From: Demequina litorisediminis
GTDB taxonomy: Bacteria; Actinomycetota; Actinomycetes; Actinomycetales; Demequinaceae
Reading direction: 5' to 3'
Assembly: GCF_030161615.1 (NCBI RefSeq)
Contig: NZ_BSUN01000002.1
Coordinates: forward strand, 17,792 to 81,791
DNA length: 64,000 bases
This document shows, one piece after another, positions 39,604 to 47,940 of the stretch. The position numbers were made by a program, and so were the translations under genes. The notes below the pieces were generated by a model, which saw only the letters and a program-made list of their open reading frames with translations, searched no databases and was not told the origin of the DNA. The stretch's first letter is position 1. Every line of letters starts with the position of its first letter.

Positions 39604-40020
39604 TTACAGGCTGTCGATGTGGTCGAGGTCGCGTGTCGCGAGGCTGTAGCGCTGGGTGTAGGTGTGTGCTCGCATTCGCAGGGCTTCGATCATCCATGCG
39701 AGGTGGTCGGCGCTGAGGTGGCTTGCGTGGGCCAGGGGGTCGAGTTTTTCGCTTTCTCCGAGGTCGAGGGCGCGGGCCACGGCGCATGCCGAGGTGGCGA
39801 TGACGTGGTGAGGGCACTCGATTTCGTCGACGATCATTCCGTAGGCGTCGCGGTCGCTCTCGCCTGTGTCGATGAGGTAGACGCGGTGGGCGTCGGGGCA
39901 CATGCTCAGGGCGTGGGCGATGAGAGCACCTGCCGCCGTGGCGAGTTCGTGGCGCTTGGCGTCGCCTACGGCGGTGGCGGCCTCGTAGAGTGCTTCGGTT
40001 CGTTCTTGGGTGGTGAGCAT
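39604..40020 (-). CDS. Hypothetical protein
   Basis: 138 residues, mostly helical (TEALYEAATAVGDAKRHELATAAGALIAHAL, HLSADHLAWMIEALRMRAHTYTQRY), central beta segment (RVYLIDTGESDRDAYGMIVDEIE). No family recognised. AAAGGAACCCCAA precedes the start. Separate hairpins lie on both sides, so it may be translated from the same transcript as the gene at 40072-40536. Confidence 0.55.
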   Translation of the reverse strand: MLTTQERTEALYEAATAVGDAKRHELATAAGALIAHALSMCPDAHRVYLIDTGESDRDAYGMIVDEIECPHHVIATSACAVARALDLGESEKLDPLAHASHLSADHLAWMIEALRMRAHTYTQRYSLATRDLDHIDSL

Positions 40021-40038
40021 TTGGGGTTCCTTTCGGGG

Positions 40039-40063
40039 CGGCGGGCCACTGTGTGGCCCGCCG
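40039..40063 (-). terminator. 11-bp perfect hairpin between two small genes
   Basis: CGGCGGGCCAC-TGT-GTGGCCCGCCG between the stop at 40072 and the start at 40020. It could terminate or merely attenuate between the genes; the T-run is short. Confidence 0.55.
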
Positions 40064-40071
40064 CGCGGGGT

Positions 40072-40536
40072 TTAGGAGCGGCGGCCGCGTGCGGAGACGA
40101 TGCGCTTGGGGCCGAGTGCCTGGTATCCCTCGTCGGTGAGTTCCCAGGGGGCTTCGTCGTAGCCGGGAAGTTCGCGGATGCTGGCGGCTTCGATGACGTT
40201 GAGGTAGGTCGCGGCGAGCGTGGTGTCCCAGCCGTCGATTTCGCATGCCTGGTAGCGGTAGCAGGCGATGAGGGACAGAATCACGACGGGGGGCAGCACG
40301 TCGGTGTCGAGCATGCGGAACGTGTAGGCGGGCGGGTTGACGGCGTCGCGGTAGCGGTGGTTTACGGATGCGTGAACGGCGTCGGTGAGGGCTTGGCCGA
40401 TGAGGTCGGCGTTTGCGTGGCGCACGTCGAGCGCGATGCCGCCGTGGTGGACATAGAGAGGCCCGTGGGTGCGGTTCTTCACGCCCGCGGTCACGAGGGC
40501 GTCGATGTGGGTCTTAGCGACGATGAAGGCGCTCAT
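40072..40536 (-). CDS. Hypothetical protein behind a type 2 leader
   Basis: 154 residues beginning MSAFIVAKTHIDALVTAG. From memory this opening (S-FIV---TID-LV) occurs in uncharacterised phage and plasmid proteins. The product is mixed alpha/beta with a basic C-terminus (ARGRRS). GAAAGGAACCACCC precedes ATG 40536; an upstream ATG at 40554 would use the leader sequence and is less likely. Confidence 0.6.
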   Translation of the reverse strand: MSAFIVAKTHIDALVTAGVKNRTHGPLYVHHGGIALDVRHANADLIGQALTDAVHASVNHRYRDAVNPPAYTFRMLDTDVLPPVVILSLIACYRYQACEIDGWDTTLAATYLNVIEAASIRELPGYDEAPWELTDEGYQALGPKRIVSARGRRS

Positions 40537-41019
40537 GGGTGGTTCCTTTCTCACCCGGTGCGGCCCGCGCGCGGTGTGCGTGACGGTTGGTCACCGCATC
40601 GGCTGATAGGGGACCAGATGCCCTCGGAGCGCGAAAGCAGCAACCCCGAAGGGGCCAACCGGGAGGAAGGTTCACCAGGGAGCGCAGCGACCGCAGGGAA
40701 CCTCGCCGGACCGGTCAGGCCGGCAGCGCAGGCGACGGTTGTGCGCAGCGCGCAGAGGGCAAGAATGGTCCCTCAGCCGATGCTTGAACACCCCACACTG
40801 TCGCGGCCGCGCAGCGGACGCGTCGACGAGCGCGCAGCGCTCCCCCACCCGCCTGTCGGGTGGGCCACCAGCCGCAGGCTGGTGCACGCGTGAGGGATCG
40901 TCACCCGAAGGGCCAAGACCCGCCCATCCGAAGCGCCGTGCGCGCACGGATGGAGCCAGCGGGGCTTGGGTCGCGAAGCGACTAGAGCCCGACCCCGCCA
41001 GGGGCACGCCCACCAGGTC
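40537..41019 (-). ncRNA. Candidate structured RNA leader, type 2
   Basis: About 480 bases, almost identical to 43755-44238. The long-range stem GCATCGGCTGA..GGGACCA / TGGTCCC..TCAGCCGATGC differs from the type 1 stem (GCATCCGGCGA) at several pairs, with both sides changed together. The inner stem GGTTC/GAACC is GATTC/GAATC in the other type 2 copy and GGTTGC/GCAACC in type 1. The CCCC-TTC-GGGG hairpin corresponds to CCC-TAC-GGG. Its distal end overlaps the 3' end of the HEPN-like gene. Confidence 0.55.
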
Positions 41020-41920
41020 CTCGCTGTCTCCTTCTTCGTCGTCGTCCAGGTCGTCGAAGTTGGGCTCTTCGTGCCGGTCGAGAACGATCTCCTTCACGAC
41101 TTCTGGGTCGCCAAAATTCATCAGGGTCATGCCGAGGAAGTCCTCATGCGAGGGAAGGAAAACGTGGTCGATCACTTCGGCGAGGTAGGGAATGCCTGGC
41201 GTGTCGTGTTCGTAAAAGGCTCGCCGCGACAGGGCTGAAATGTGGCGTGTGATGGGGTACACCAGGTCGTAGAGCGCGAGAGTGGTCGCCGTCGAACCTT
41301 TCAGATACGAGCCTCGAACACCGTCGAGCCAGCCTGAAAGTATCGACTGAATCTCGTCGTCCTCGCTCGTGTAGATCACGTTCGGCACCTGGTCGTAGAT
41401 CCAGATCATGAACTCGTCAGGTCTGCTCAAGGCTGGCGCGCGGTCGCAAAGCGCAGTCCATTGGGTGTGGGGGTCGGGTTTGACTTCACCGCTGGCGAGC
41501 GTGTCCATATAGGCGTAGCGCCCTCCCCCACCCGCATATGCGGTCAGGAACTCGACGGCGTCGCCGTGAAAGGTGCCGGGGTCAATGGACGGCCACTGGT
41601 CGCCGTTGCCAGCGGCGAGGTCGCGGACGGCTGCGTACAGCCTGCGCGACGCCGTGGTTGTAGCCCCTAACGGGCCGAAACTCGCCGTCGCGAAGTCGCC
41701 CGTCAAGGAGGATCGCGACTTTCCCTAGTCGCTCGAAGCCTGATGTAAAGGTGTGGAGGCCAAGGTTGAGGGGGCTTTGACGTCCGAAACGCTCCCTATC
41801 CAAATGTCCGCCTTCGTGGGTGCTTGCGCGAGGTGGCGCAGCCCGGTGATGGTGAGTTCGGTCGCGAGCCTGAGTCTCGGCGAGCAGCGGGTCCCAGACG
41901 AGGGAGGAGGAGCCGGTCAT
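40982..41920 (-). CDS. HEPN-like protein, possible toxin or defence effector
   Basis: Corrected length is 312 residues if AGCT is restored at 41867 and 41639, one base is added near 41815, and one C near 40995. Uncorrected, the frame runs on to 40672 through the leader element, which looks unnatural. TFTSGFERLGKVAILLDGRL-DGEF and R--RGYNHGVAQLY match the core of HEPN-like proteins (F--G-ERL-K and R-x4-6-H). The middle is helical and the C-terminus very acidic (DDLDDDEEGDSED). HEPN domains are common RNases in toxin-antitoxin and phage-defence loci. It forms a pair with the gene 5 bases upstream. Confidence 0.5.
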
Positions 41921-41925
41921 GGTCG

Positions 41926-42174
41926 CTATCGCCGTTCGTCGAGGGCCGTGAAGTAATGGTTCTCGGCCGCGTCATTAATGGGGGCGAGTTGGTCAAGTTC
42001 CCATGCGCGCCCCTTTGGGGCGCCGCCTGTAGACACGTCGGTCTTGATGGCTTCGCGGACGGCGTGCGTGACGCCTCGGATGAGGCGTGCGCGCTCGTCG
42101 AAGGGCAGGCCGGCAGCGGTGCGGCGGACGTCGGAGATGATGCGGTCCACGTCGGGTGACTGGTGAATAGCCAT
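41926..42174 (-). CDS. Small partner of the HEPN-like protein (antitoxin candidate)
   Basis: 82 residues, helical and charged (VDRIISDVRRTAAGLPFDERARLIRGVTHAVREAIKTDV), ending DERR five bases before the HEPN-like start. No DNA-binding motif is obvious. Order and spacing are typical of an antitoxin or co-regulated partner, but no family was recognised. Confidence 0.5.
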   Translation of the reverse strand: MAIHQSPDVDRIISDVRRTAAGLPFDERARLIRGVTHAVREAIKTDVSTGGAPKGRAWELDQLAPINDAAENHYFTALDERR

Positions 42175-42244
42175 GAGTTGAACCTAGAGGTTAGATGCGT
42201 TCACCAACAGGCGTCGCGCACAGAAAGGCGTGCGGCTTTCGCGG

Positions 42245-42352
42245 TTAGAGGTGGCAGTCGAAGTCGACGTCGTCGACGGTCGCGCCGCGAGGCGCGTTGG
42301 CCGGGGCCGGCTCGATGCCGGTCTGGTCAAGTTGCGCGCTGTGGTGGGTCAT
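42245..42352 (-). CDS. 35-residue peptide ORF
   Basis: Begins MTHHSAQLDQTG and ends VDDVDFDCHL, with a single Cys near the end. It lies between the ParB-domain gene terminator and the HEPN-like pair. There is no strong ribosome binding site. It resembles a small precursor peptide in shape, but no modifying enzyme is nearby; treat as tentative. Confidence 0.3.
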   Translation of the reverse strand: MTHHSAQLDQTGIEPAPANAPRGATVDDVDFDCHL

Positions 42353-42390
42353 GCGCGCAAGGTACCCACGCGGCCCGAGTCGTTTGCCGG

Positions 42391-42421
42391 GGTCGCGGGC
42401 CGGGTGTTCCGGCCCGCGACC
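42391..42421 (-). terminator. 11-bp perfect terminator hairpin of the ParB-domain gene
   Basis: GGTCGCGGGCC-GGGTGTTCC-GGCCCGCGACC, eight bases after the stop at 42429 on the minus strand. Confidence 0.65.
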
Positions 42422-42428
42422 GTGGTGG

Positions 42429-43754
42429 CTAGTCGGTGGTGTAGGTCTGGGTGGCGGTGTGGTCGCCGTTGTTGTGGGTGGTGACGTAGTGGGCTTCGGG
42501 CGGGGTGAGGGTGTAGCCGAGGTCTGCCAGGAGCGTGAGGTGTGCGGCGAAGCCGGTGCGGTTCTCGCGCCACACGGTCTTGGACACGCGGTCCTCGTGG
42601 CGGGCGATGGTGGCCAGGAGGTGGGTCCGCAGGGTCGCTCCGTCGTTGACGGTGGCCTTGGCGTGGGCTTCTGCGCCGGGCCATGCGCCGTTCTTGACGG
42701 CGGCGACGATGCGGACGGCTTCGCGCACGTGCTCTTCGCTGTAGGGGGTGGCGATGTTGAGGGCCAGGAGCGTGGGGATGTGCTTCTTGGGGATGGTGGT
42801 GCGGGGGTGAAGCGACTCGGTGAGCCAGGCGCGACGGACACCGTTGGCGGTGTCCCATGCCTTGTTGTTGGCGATCACGCGGCGTCGCTCGGCCTTGTCG
42901 TCCTCAGACACCTCGACGGTCTCGGCCTTGGGGTCGTGGGCGCGAGTCTTGGTGCACCAGTGCTGGACGACGGCCTCGCCGTCGTTGGTGACGGTGGGGT
43001 AGATGCCGTAGCAGGGCTGGCCGTGGTGCTGGGCGATTTCCTCGTCGGACTTGAGGTGCTTGGACTTACCGTCCCAGCCGGAGGGCCGTTCGGTGATGAT
43101 GGTCACGCCGGTGTCGGCGGCGATCTTCTCGGCCTGGGCGACGGCTTCGGCCTTCGCGATTGCCTCGCGGGCCTTCCTGAGCACCCAGTCGGGGTTCTGG
43201 CCGTCCTCGACCGCGGCGAGGGTGGTGGCGTACAGGTCGGCGTCCTTGGATTCGAGGTCGGCAAGGGCGAGGGCCTGATCGAGCGAGATTTCTCCGGCAT
43301 GGAGGTAGGCGCGGGTGTCCTCGGGTGCGGCGTGGGCGGCGGCGAGGTTCTTGATGGTGTCGCGCTTGGCGCCGAGTCCCTTGGCGATCGCGGCGGCGGT
43401 TGCGCCGGTGTCGAGCATGCCCTGGATGCCGCGTGCGAGTTCGGCATCGGTGAAGCCTGCACGCTGGGTGTTCTCGTGGACCATTGCGGCCGCGATGGTG
43501 GCGGCGTCCGCGTCGGGCACGATGTTGACGAGGATTTCGGTAAGCCCGGCGTCGGTGGCGGAGGCGTGGCGGCGGTGTCCGGCGATGATGGTGTAGCCGC
43601 CTTCGGGGTCGGGGGTGACGACGAGGGGCTGGATGATTCCGCGGTCCTTGATGGATGCGGTGAGGGTGTCGCGGTTGCCGAGGTCGTAGCGCGGGTTTGC
43701 GGGGTTCGGGTGAACCTCGTTGAGCGCGACGGTGGCAAGCGTCATGGCGTGCAT
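42429..43754 (-). CDS. ParB/sulfiredoxin-domain protein
   Basis: 441 residues. N-terminal ParB-like nuclease/CTPase fold: VHPNPANPRYDLG, IKDRGIIQPLVV and the key GHRRHASA box. Then an HTH region (GFTDAELARGIQGMLDTGATAAAIAKGLGAKRDTIKNL), KorB/Noc-like, and a long C-terminal part of unknown role. It is not beside parA, so it may be a DNA-binding regulator or anti-restriction-type ParB protein rather than the partition ParB. GAAAGGAACCACCC precedes ATG 43754. The frame is intact. Confidence 0.7.
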   Translation of the reverse strand: MHAMTLATVALNEVHPNPANPRYDLGNRDTLTASIKDRGIIQPLVVTPDPEGGYTIIAGHRRHASATDAGLTEILVNIVPDADAATIAAAMVHENTQRAGFTDAELARGIQGMLDTGATAAAIAKGLGAKRDTIKNLAAAHAAPEDTRAYLHAGEISLDQALALADLESKDADLYATTLAAVEDGQNPDWVLRKAREAIAKAEAVAQAEKIAADTGVTIITERPSGWDGKSKHLKSDEEIAQHHGQPCYGIYPTVTNDGEAVVQHWCTKTRAHDPKAETVEVSEDDKAERRRVIANNKAWDTANGVRRAWLTESLHPRTTIPKKHIPTLLALNIATPYSEEHVREAVRIVAAVKNGAWPGAEAHAKATVNDGATLRTHLLATIARHEDRVSKTVWRENRTGFAAHLTLLADLGYTLTPPEAHYVTTHNNGDHTATQTYTTD

Positions 43755-44238
43755 GGGTGGTTCCTTTCTCACCCGGTGCGGCCCGCGCGCGGTGTGCGTG
43801 ACGGTTGGTCACCGCATCGGCTGATAGGGGACCAGATGCCCTCGGAGCGCGAAAGCAGCAACCCCGAAGGGGCCCACCGGGAGGAAGATTCACGGCCGAG
43901 CGCAGCGAGGGAAAGGGAATCTCGCCGGACCGGTCAGGCCGGCAGCGCAGGCGACGGTTGTGCGCAGCGCGCAGAGGGCAAGAATGGTCCCTCAGCCGAT
44001 GCTTGAACACCCCACACTGTCGCGGCCGCGCAGCGGACGCGTCCACGAGCGCGCAGCGCTCCCCCACCAGGCTTGTCTGGTGGGCCACCAGCCGCAGGCT
44101 GGGGTATGCGTGAGGGATCGTGACCCGAAGGGCCAAGACCCGCCCATCCGAAGCGCCGCGCGCGCACGGATGGAAACAGCGGGGCTTGGGTCGCAAAGCG
44201 ACTAGAGCCCGACCCGAAGGGGCACGCCCACCAGGTCG
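43755..44238 (-). ncRNA. Candidate structured RNA leader, type 2 (before ParB-domain gene)
   Basis: Nearly identical to 40537-41019, with telling differences in paired positions: the stem GATTC/GAATC replaces GGTTC/GAACC, and its apical part differs while keeping GAGCGCAGCG. Other hairpins: CCAGCC/GGCTGG, CCACCAG/CTGGTGG, GAGCG/CGCTC and CCCC-TTC-GGGG. The whole gap to the next gene (43755-44642) is non-coding and also holds the opposite-strand partial element. Confidence 0.55.
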
Positions 44239-44376
44239 GGCTCTAGCCACGGCACTCCATCCTGGTGAACTTCAAAGACAGAACGTATTGGCAGGCACTG
44301 ACCGTGATGATGGCCAGAAGACCCGGGGATGCCGTTGGACGCCCGCAGGGCGTCCGGTCGGCGGGAGGGTGACTGC

Positions 44377-44609
44377 GCGACCGCTTGCGGTCGCTCCTTT
44401 GGTAGCGCGCTCGCCGGCTAGCGCCGGCGGCGCGGGGGTGGGTTGGGGCGTGTGCCCCCTGCCCTCTTGTGGACGGCCTGAGCCACGCAAGGGGCTCCAC
44501 CCGCCCACAAGTGGACAGCGGGACTCTGGGTGACGGTTGTACCCCGCCGACACACACCGGCTCGCAAGCAGCGGCTGCGCGGCGGTGCCACGTCGACCGG
44601 GCACAACCT
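44377..44609 (+). ncRNA. Second copy: partial opposite-strand leader element
   Basis: Same as 237-473. Differences sit at AGCT-type spots: GAGGCTACG at 351 is GAGCCACG near 44480, and CAGGCGG near 431 is C-AGCGG here. Confidence 0.4.
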
Positions 44610-44642
44610 CTCTGCCGGAGGGCGGGGGGAACGCCGGGGTCG

Positions 44643-45077
44643 CTACTTCTCGATAGTCGACGCGCCGTCGTTCACAAGGAACTCGCCGATGACAGTCTTC
44701 CCGTCCTCGTCATACAGCGGGATCGAGAACACTTTGTCCGCCACGTCGTTGGCACGCGCAGCATCCTCAGGGCTGGACACCTTTACAGGCTCGAGGTCTG
44801 CTGATTTGACGAACCCGAGGGTTCCGTCTTCACCCCAGGCCTGAATGAACTCGGGCTCCTTCTCGTCGAGGATGACTTCTCCGAGCCGGGTGTCGTCGTT
44901 GCTGACAGTGGGCTGGTGAGTTTCAGCGACAGGAGCCGCGCCAGGCGGCGCAGAGGTACCTAGACCTGAGACGCCAAGTGCAACGCCGATTCCCACTCCA
45001 CCGACGAGGCCGACCCCGGCGATGAGAATCATTTGAGGAGAGAGCGAGATGTGTCGCATTTTCATCACCTTCACCAA
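44643..45077 (-). CDS. Second copy: small membrane-anchored hypothetical protein
   Basis: Identical protein to 506-940, 144 residues, intact frame. Confidence 0.6.
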   Translation of the reverse strand: MVKVMKMRHISLSPQMILIAGVGLVGGVGIGVALGVSGLGTSAPPGAAPVAETHQPTVSNDDTRLGEVILDEKEPEFIQAWGEDGTLGFVKSADLEPVKVSSPEDAARANDVADKVFSIPLYDEDGKTVIGEFLVNDGASTIEK

Positions 45078-45529
45078 ATCACAATCGGGCTTCGGGCCGA
45101 TTGGTGTGAACGATAGTCACCGCTGTAGTACGCGTACCCAAAGCCGGACCCGCGGTACTCTCCCGACCCACAATCCTTCGCCACGGTTCGCGAAATGATT
45201 GTGACGCTCTGTGTTGTAAGGACCCGGCTCGCCGAGCCACAAAGGGCGTTGCCGCGCCAGAGGCGAGCCGACGCCCCCTGCCACCCCGCGGGAGCCGTAG
45301 GCGACGACGACACGGTGAGTCCGCCTGATGGCTTCGTGCCATTGCTGTTAGCGGAAGGTCGGGCCTTGTAGTCGTATGCGCCGACGTTCCACACCGTTTC
45401 CCAGGCCCCGTACACCACGGCCGCGGTTGCCGCAGTGCCTGTCATGCCGACGAGAATTCCCGCCATGACCGAAATGGCGGCCACTCTCAATTTGGCCGAG
45501 TTCGCCGGCTTGGCCGTTTGTGTCATCAT
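45071..45529 (-). CDS. Second copy: secreted protein of unknown function
   Basis: Identical protein to 934-1392, 152 residues, start at the first of two ATGs after the G-run. Confidence 0.6.
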   Translation of the reverse strand: MMTQTAKPANSAKLRVAAISVMAGILVGMTGTAATAAVVYGAWETVWNVGAYDYKARPSANSNGTKPSGGLTVSSSPTAPAGWQGASARLWRGNALCGSASRVLTTQSVTIISRTVAKDCGSGEYRGSGFGYAYYSGDYRSHQSARSPIVIW

Positions 45530-45712
45530 GTCCCCCCAGATTGGACTAGATCCCCAACACATGCGCGATGCCCCTTTGCACGCATTTGCAACCTAAGCCC
45601 GCACATTCGTGCTGTCAATAGATGCCACACACTCCGCGGTGGCAGCGTTGCCGGACGGTACTTGGTTGGGGGCAGGCGTGGCCCGTCGACATCGTCGTGT
45701 CGTCCCGCCACC

Positions 45713-46444
45713 ATGAGGGCCATGCTGACGTTCCAGTACACCGATCGGGATGCTCGCTCGAGATCTCTTGATGCGCTGGCGCGCGCTTGTCGCGTGCTGG
45801 AAGCGCAGCCGGGGATCACCATGAAGGCTCTCGCCCGGCATGCGAGGACCGACGTCGAGACGCTGGCGAGGGTGTTGGGTCCGGATTTGGTGGCGTTTGC
45901 TCGTCACAGCGCGCACACACCCGCGCCTGAGCGGCGCAAGACACGGGCGTGGACTGACGCGCAGGCGCGTGAAGCGCTGCGTAAGGCGGCGGTGGTTCTT
46001 GATGGTGATGTGCGTGAGGCCCGCTATCGAAATCTCGCGACGCGGCCGGGTGCCTCTGCCCCGTCGAGCCAGACGATCATTCGACGTTTCGGCTCATGGA
46101 ATGCCGCGCTCGAGTCCGCGGGAGTGGGCACTGTGCAGCCTCTACGTAGGCATGACAAGTGGACGCTGGAGTTGTGCGCCGATGTGGTGGCGGAGTTCAT
46201 CGCTGAGACGGGGTCGACGTCGGGCTCGCAGTATCGGGAGTGGGCTGCGGGGCGCGAGGATTGTCCCTCTGTCGCGACGATCGAGAAGGTGGGGTTGTGG
46301 CACGAGGTTGTGAACCGGGCTTTGCCGATGCTCGTGGTGCCTGATCTGCACGCGCAGTATGTGGCACGGTTGCGGGCCGAGCATGCGAGCCGGAGGCGTG
46401 CGATCTCGAGTCGTTCGTGGCGGACGGCGCGGAGAAAGGCCTGA
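45713..46444 (+). CDS. Second copy: homing-endonuclease-repeat protein, frame intact
   Basis: Same gene as 1576-2308 but readable throughout (243 residues). The spot 45963-45968 reads CAGGCG, giving AQAREAL; the likely true codons are CAGCTG (AQLREAL), because copy 1 reads CAGGCTG. Confidence 0.7.
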   Translation: MRAMLTFQYTDRDARSRSLDALARACRVLEAQPGITMKALARHARTDVETLARVLGPDLVAFARHSAHTPAPERRKTRAWTDAQAREALRKAAVVLDGDVREARYRNLATRPGASAPSSQTIIRRFGSWNAALESAGVGTVQPLRRHDKWTLELCADVVAEFIAETGSTSGSQYREWAAGREDCPSVATIEKVGLWHEVVNRALPMLVVPDLHAQYVARLRAEHASRRRAISSRSWRTARRKA

Positions 46445-46486
46445 GGCCGCCGGAGCCAGAAAGGAATTGGTGTCGGCGGCCTCAGG
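46440..46486 (+). terminator. Second copy: 13-bp terminator hairpin
   Basis: Same as 2304-2350. The tRNA-like fragment follows at about 46524-46614. Confidence 0.6.
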
Positions 46487-46617
46487 TGAGTGACCGGTGT
46501 GGTGGCGACCAAACCACCATGCCGGCACGGTGCCCTGTGCGGGAGTCGAACCCGCGGCGTCAGGAAAGGGGGCTAACCCGACGCGCCGGCTCCTGGGGGG
46601 AGCCTCAGGGCTTGCGA

Positions 46618-47341
46618 TCATCTTGCACGATCGGCGTAGGTGTTGCCAGAGCGGCGTAGCGCGTCCGCGGGCGTGCCATTTGAGAAGTCTGGGGCGGCGC
46701 CGGTCATGGGCAGGCGGGCGTGGTCGTGGGCGTGAGACTTGACCTCATCGCCGAGTTCATTCCACCGGTCCCGTCCGACGAGCACGACGTCGCACGTGGC
46801 ACCGCGGGCGGCCACGAAACTACGCGCTGCCTCGAGGTAGTTGTCGCGGTAGGCGAGAAGGTCCGCTTCCCACAGGCTCGGCCATGCGGGTCAGCGCCCG
46901 GTAGGCCGCGTTGGTCTGCTCCTCGGTGGCGTTCTCGTCAAACGTCACGGCCTCGAGCTCGTCGACCTGCTCGGAGTAGAGGTCAGTAAGCCCGAAGATC
47001 TCAAACTCCTCTTCCTCGTCGAATGCGATCTGGACTGGCTCGGTGCGGTACGGCAGGAGGGTGCCGGGCTCGGCGCCCGCGGTGGAGTTCACGATGTTGC
47101 GCACGTAGTCGGCTTCCCACGAGCCGGAGCGTCCTGCAAGCAGGTCCTCCACTCCCCCGATGTTCGCGGCCACCGTCGTCAAGACGTGGCACGCGATCTC
47201 GGCGAAGTCGACGGGCTCGACCTTCTCGTGCTCGGTGCCTGCGCCCCTGACACGGGTCTGACGGGCCGCGGCCGTGAGCGCGGTGATCGCCGCTTCCACG
47301 GGATTGGCGGACTCCGTGGGGCCGCTATCGGTGTTGACCAT
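46618..47341 (-). CDS. Second copy: third gene of the partition operon
   Basis: Same as 2482-3206. AGCT is intact at 46956-46959, so only the second miscall (near 46874) remains; the corrected product is 240 residues. Confidence 0.65.
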
Positions 47342-47352
47342 ACGTGTGGCTC

Positions 47353-47940
47353 CTAGGTGCGGTCGACGTGCTTTGCGAGCACCGTAGCGGCGAGGGCTGA
47401 CCTCGACGGGGCGCCGACCTTGTCGGCGATCGCGTCGAGGTAGTCGCGCTGCGCAACGGTGAGGCGGAACTGACGCTGGATGCCGGAGCCGGATCGCTTG
47501 ACCTTGACAGCCCGGGGCATCTGTCCAGGGACGAGGCTCGGCGCGGTCGTACCTGCGAAGTGCTCGGTGAGGCTCTCGACGTCGACGGCGTCGAATGCTT
47601 CCACCAGGAGGTCGGCGTAGGTCGTGTCGCGTTCCTTGCGGATCGCGGTCAGCCGCTCGAGGAGGTCGGGCTCGAGGTAGATACCGACGTTCACGATCGT
47701 CTCGTTGTCGACGCTCTGGGAGACGGGTGTGGCCGCCTTCTTGGGTGTTGTAGCGGGCTTAGCCTGCTTGGGCTCGGCGCTCGGCTTCACGGGCACCGGT
47801 TCCGACGGTGCGGGTGTGGCTGCATCCGCCGGCTGAGGGGCCTTGGGCGTCAGGAGACCCGAGAGAGCCTGGCCGCGGTCCTTGCCTGAGAATGCGCCTT
47901 CGAGGCTGGCACGCTGGGGGGCTTGGCGTTCGGGGCTCAT
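47353..47940 (-). CDS. Second copy: RHH-like ParA partner
   Basis: Same 195-residue protein as 3218-3805, intact frame. Confidence 0.65.
   Translation of the reverse strand: MSPERQAPQRASLEGAFSGKDRGQALSGLLTPKAPQPADAATPAPSEPVPVKPSAEPKQAKPATTPKKAATPVSQSVDNETIVNVGIYLEPDLLERLTAIRKERDTTYADLLVEAFDAVDVESLTEHFAGTTAPSLVPGQMPRAVKVKRSGSGIQRQFRLTVAQRDYLDAIADKVGAPSRSALAATVLAKHVDRT

Larger units (their letters stand above)
1..44139. other. One complete unit of a circular conjugative plasmid
   Basis: Base 1 corresponds to base 44140, and the two stretches then run in parallel to the end of the window, so one unit is about 44.14 kb. Its content (Rep-like, ParA, SSB, relaxase, type IV secretion, toxin-antitoxin) is that of a self-transmissible plasmid. 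No integrase, insertion sequence or rRNA was seen. Circularity is inferred from the overlap. A true tandem duplication or an integrated tandem element cannot be excluded from sequence alone. Confidence 0.85.

Noticed and set aside
38466..40893. Long plus-strand frames of 333 and 516 residues opposite the small genes
   Set aside because: They are antisense shadows of GC-rich minus-strand genes and leaders, Val/Gly/Arg-rich and without domains.
42297..44006. 569-residue plus-strand frame opposite the ParB-domain gene
   Set aside because: Antisense shadow; the minus strand encodes clear ParB motifs over the same bases.
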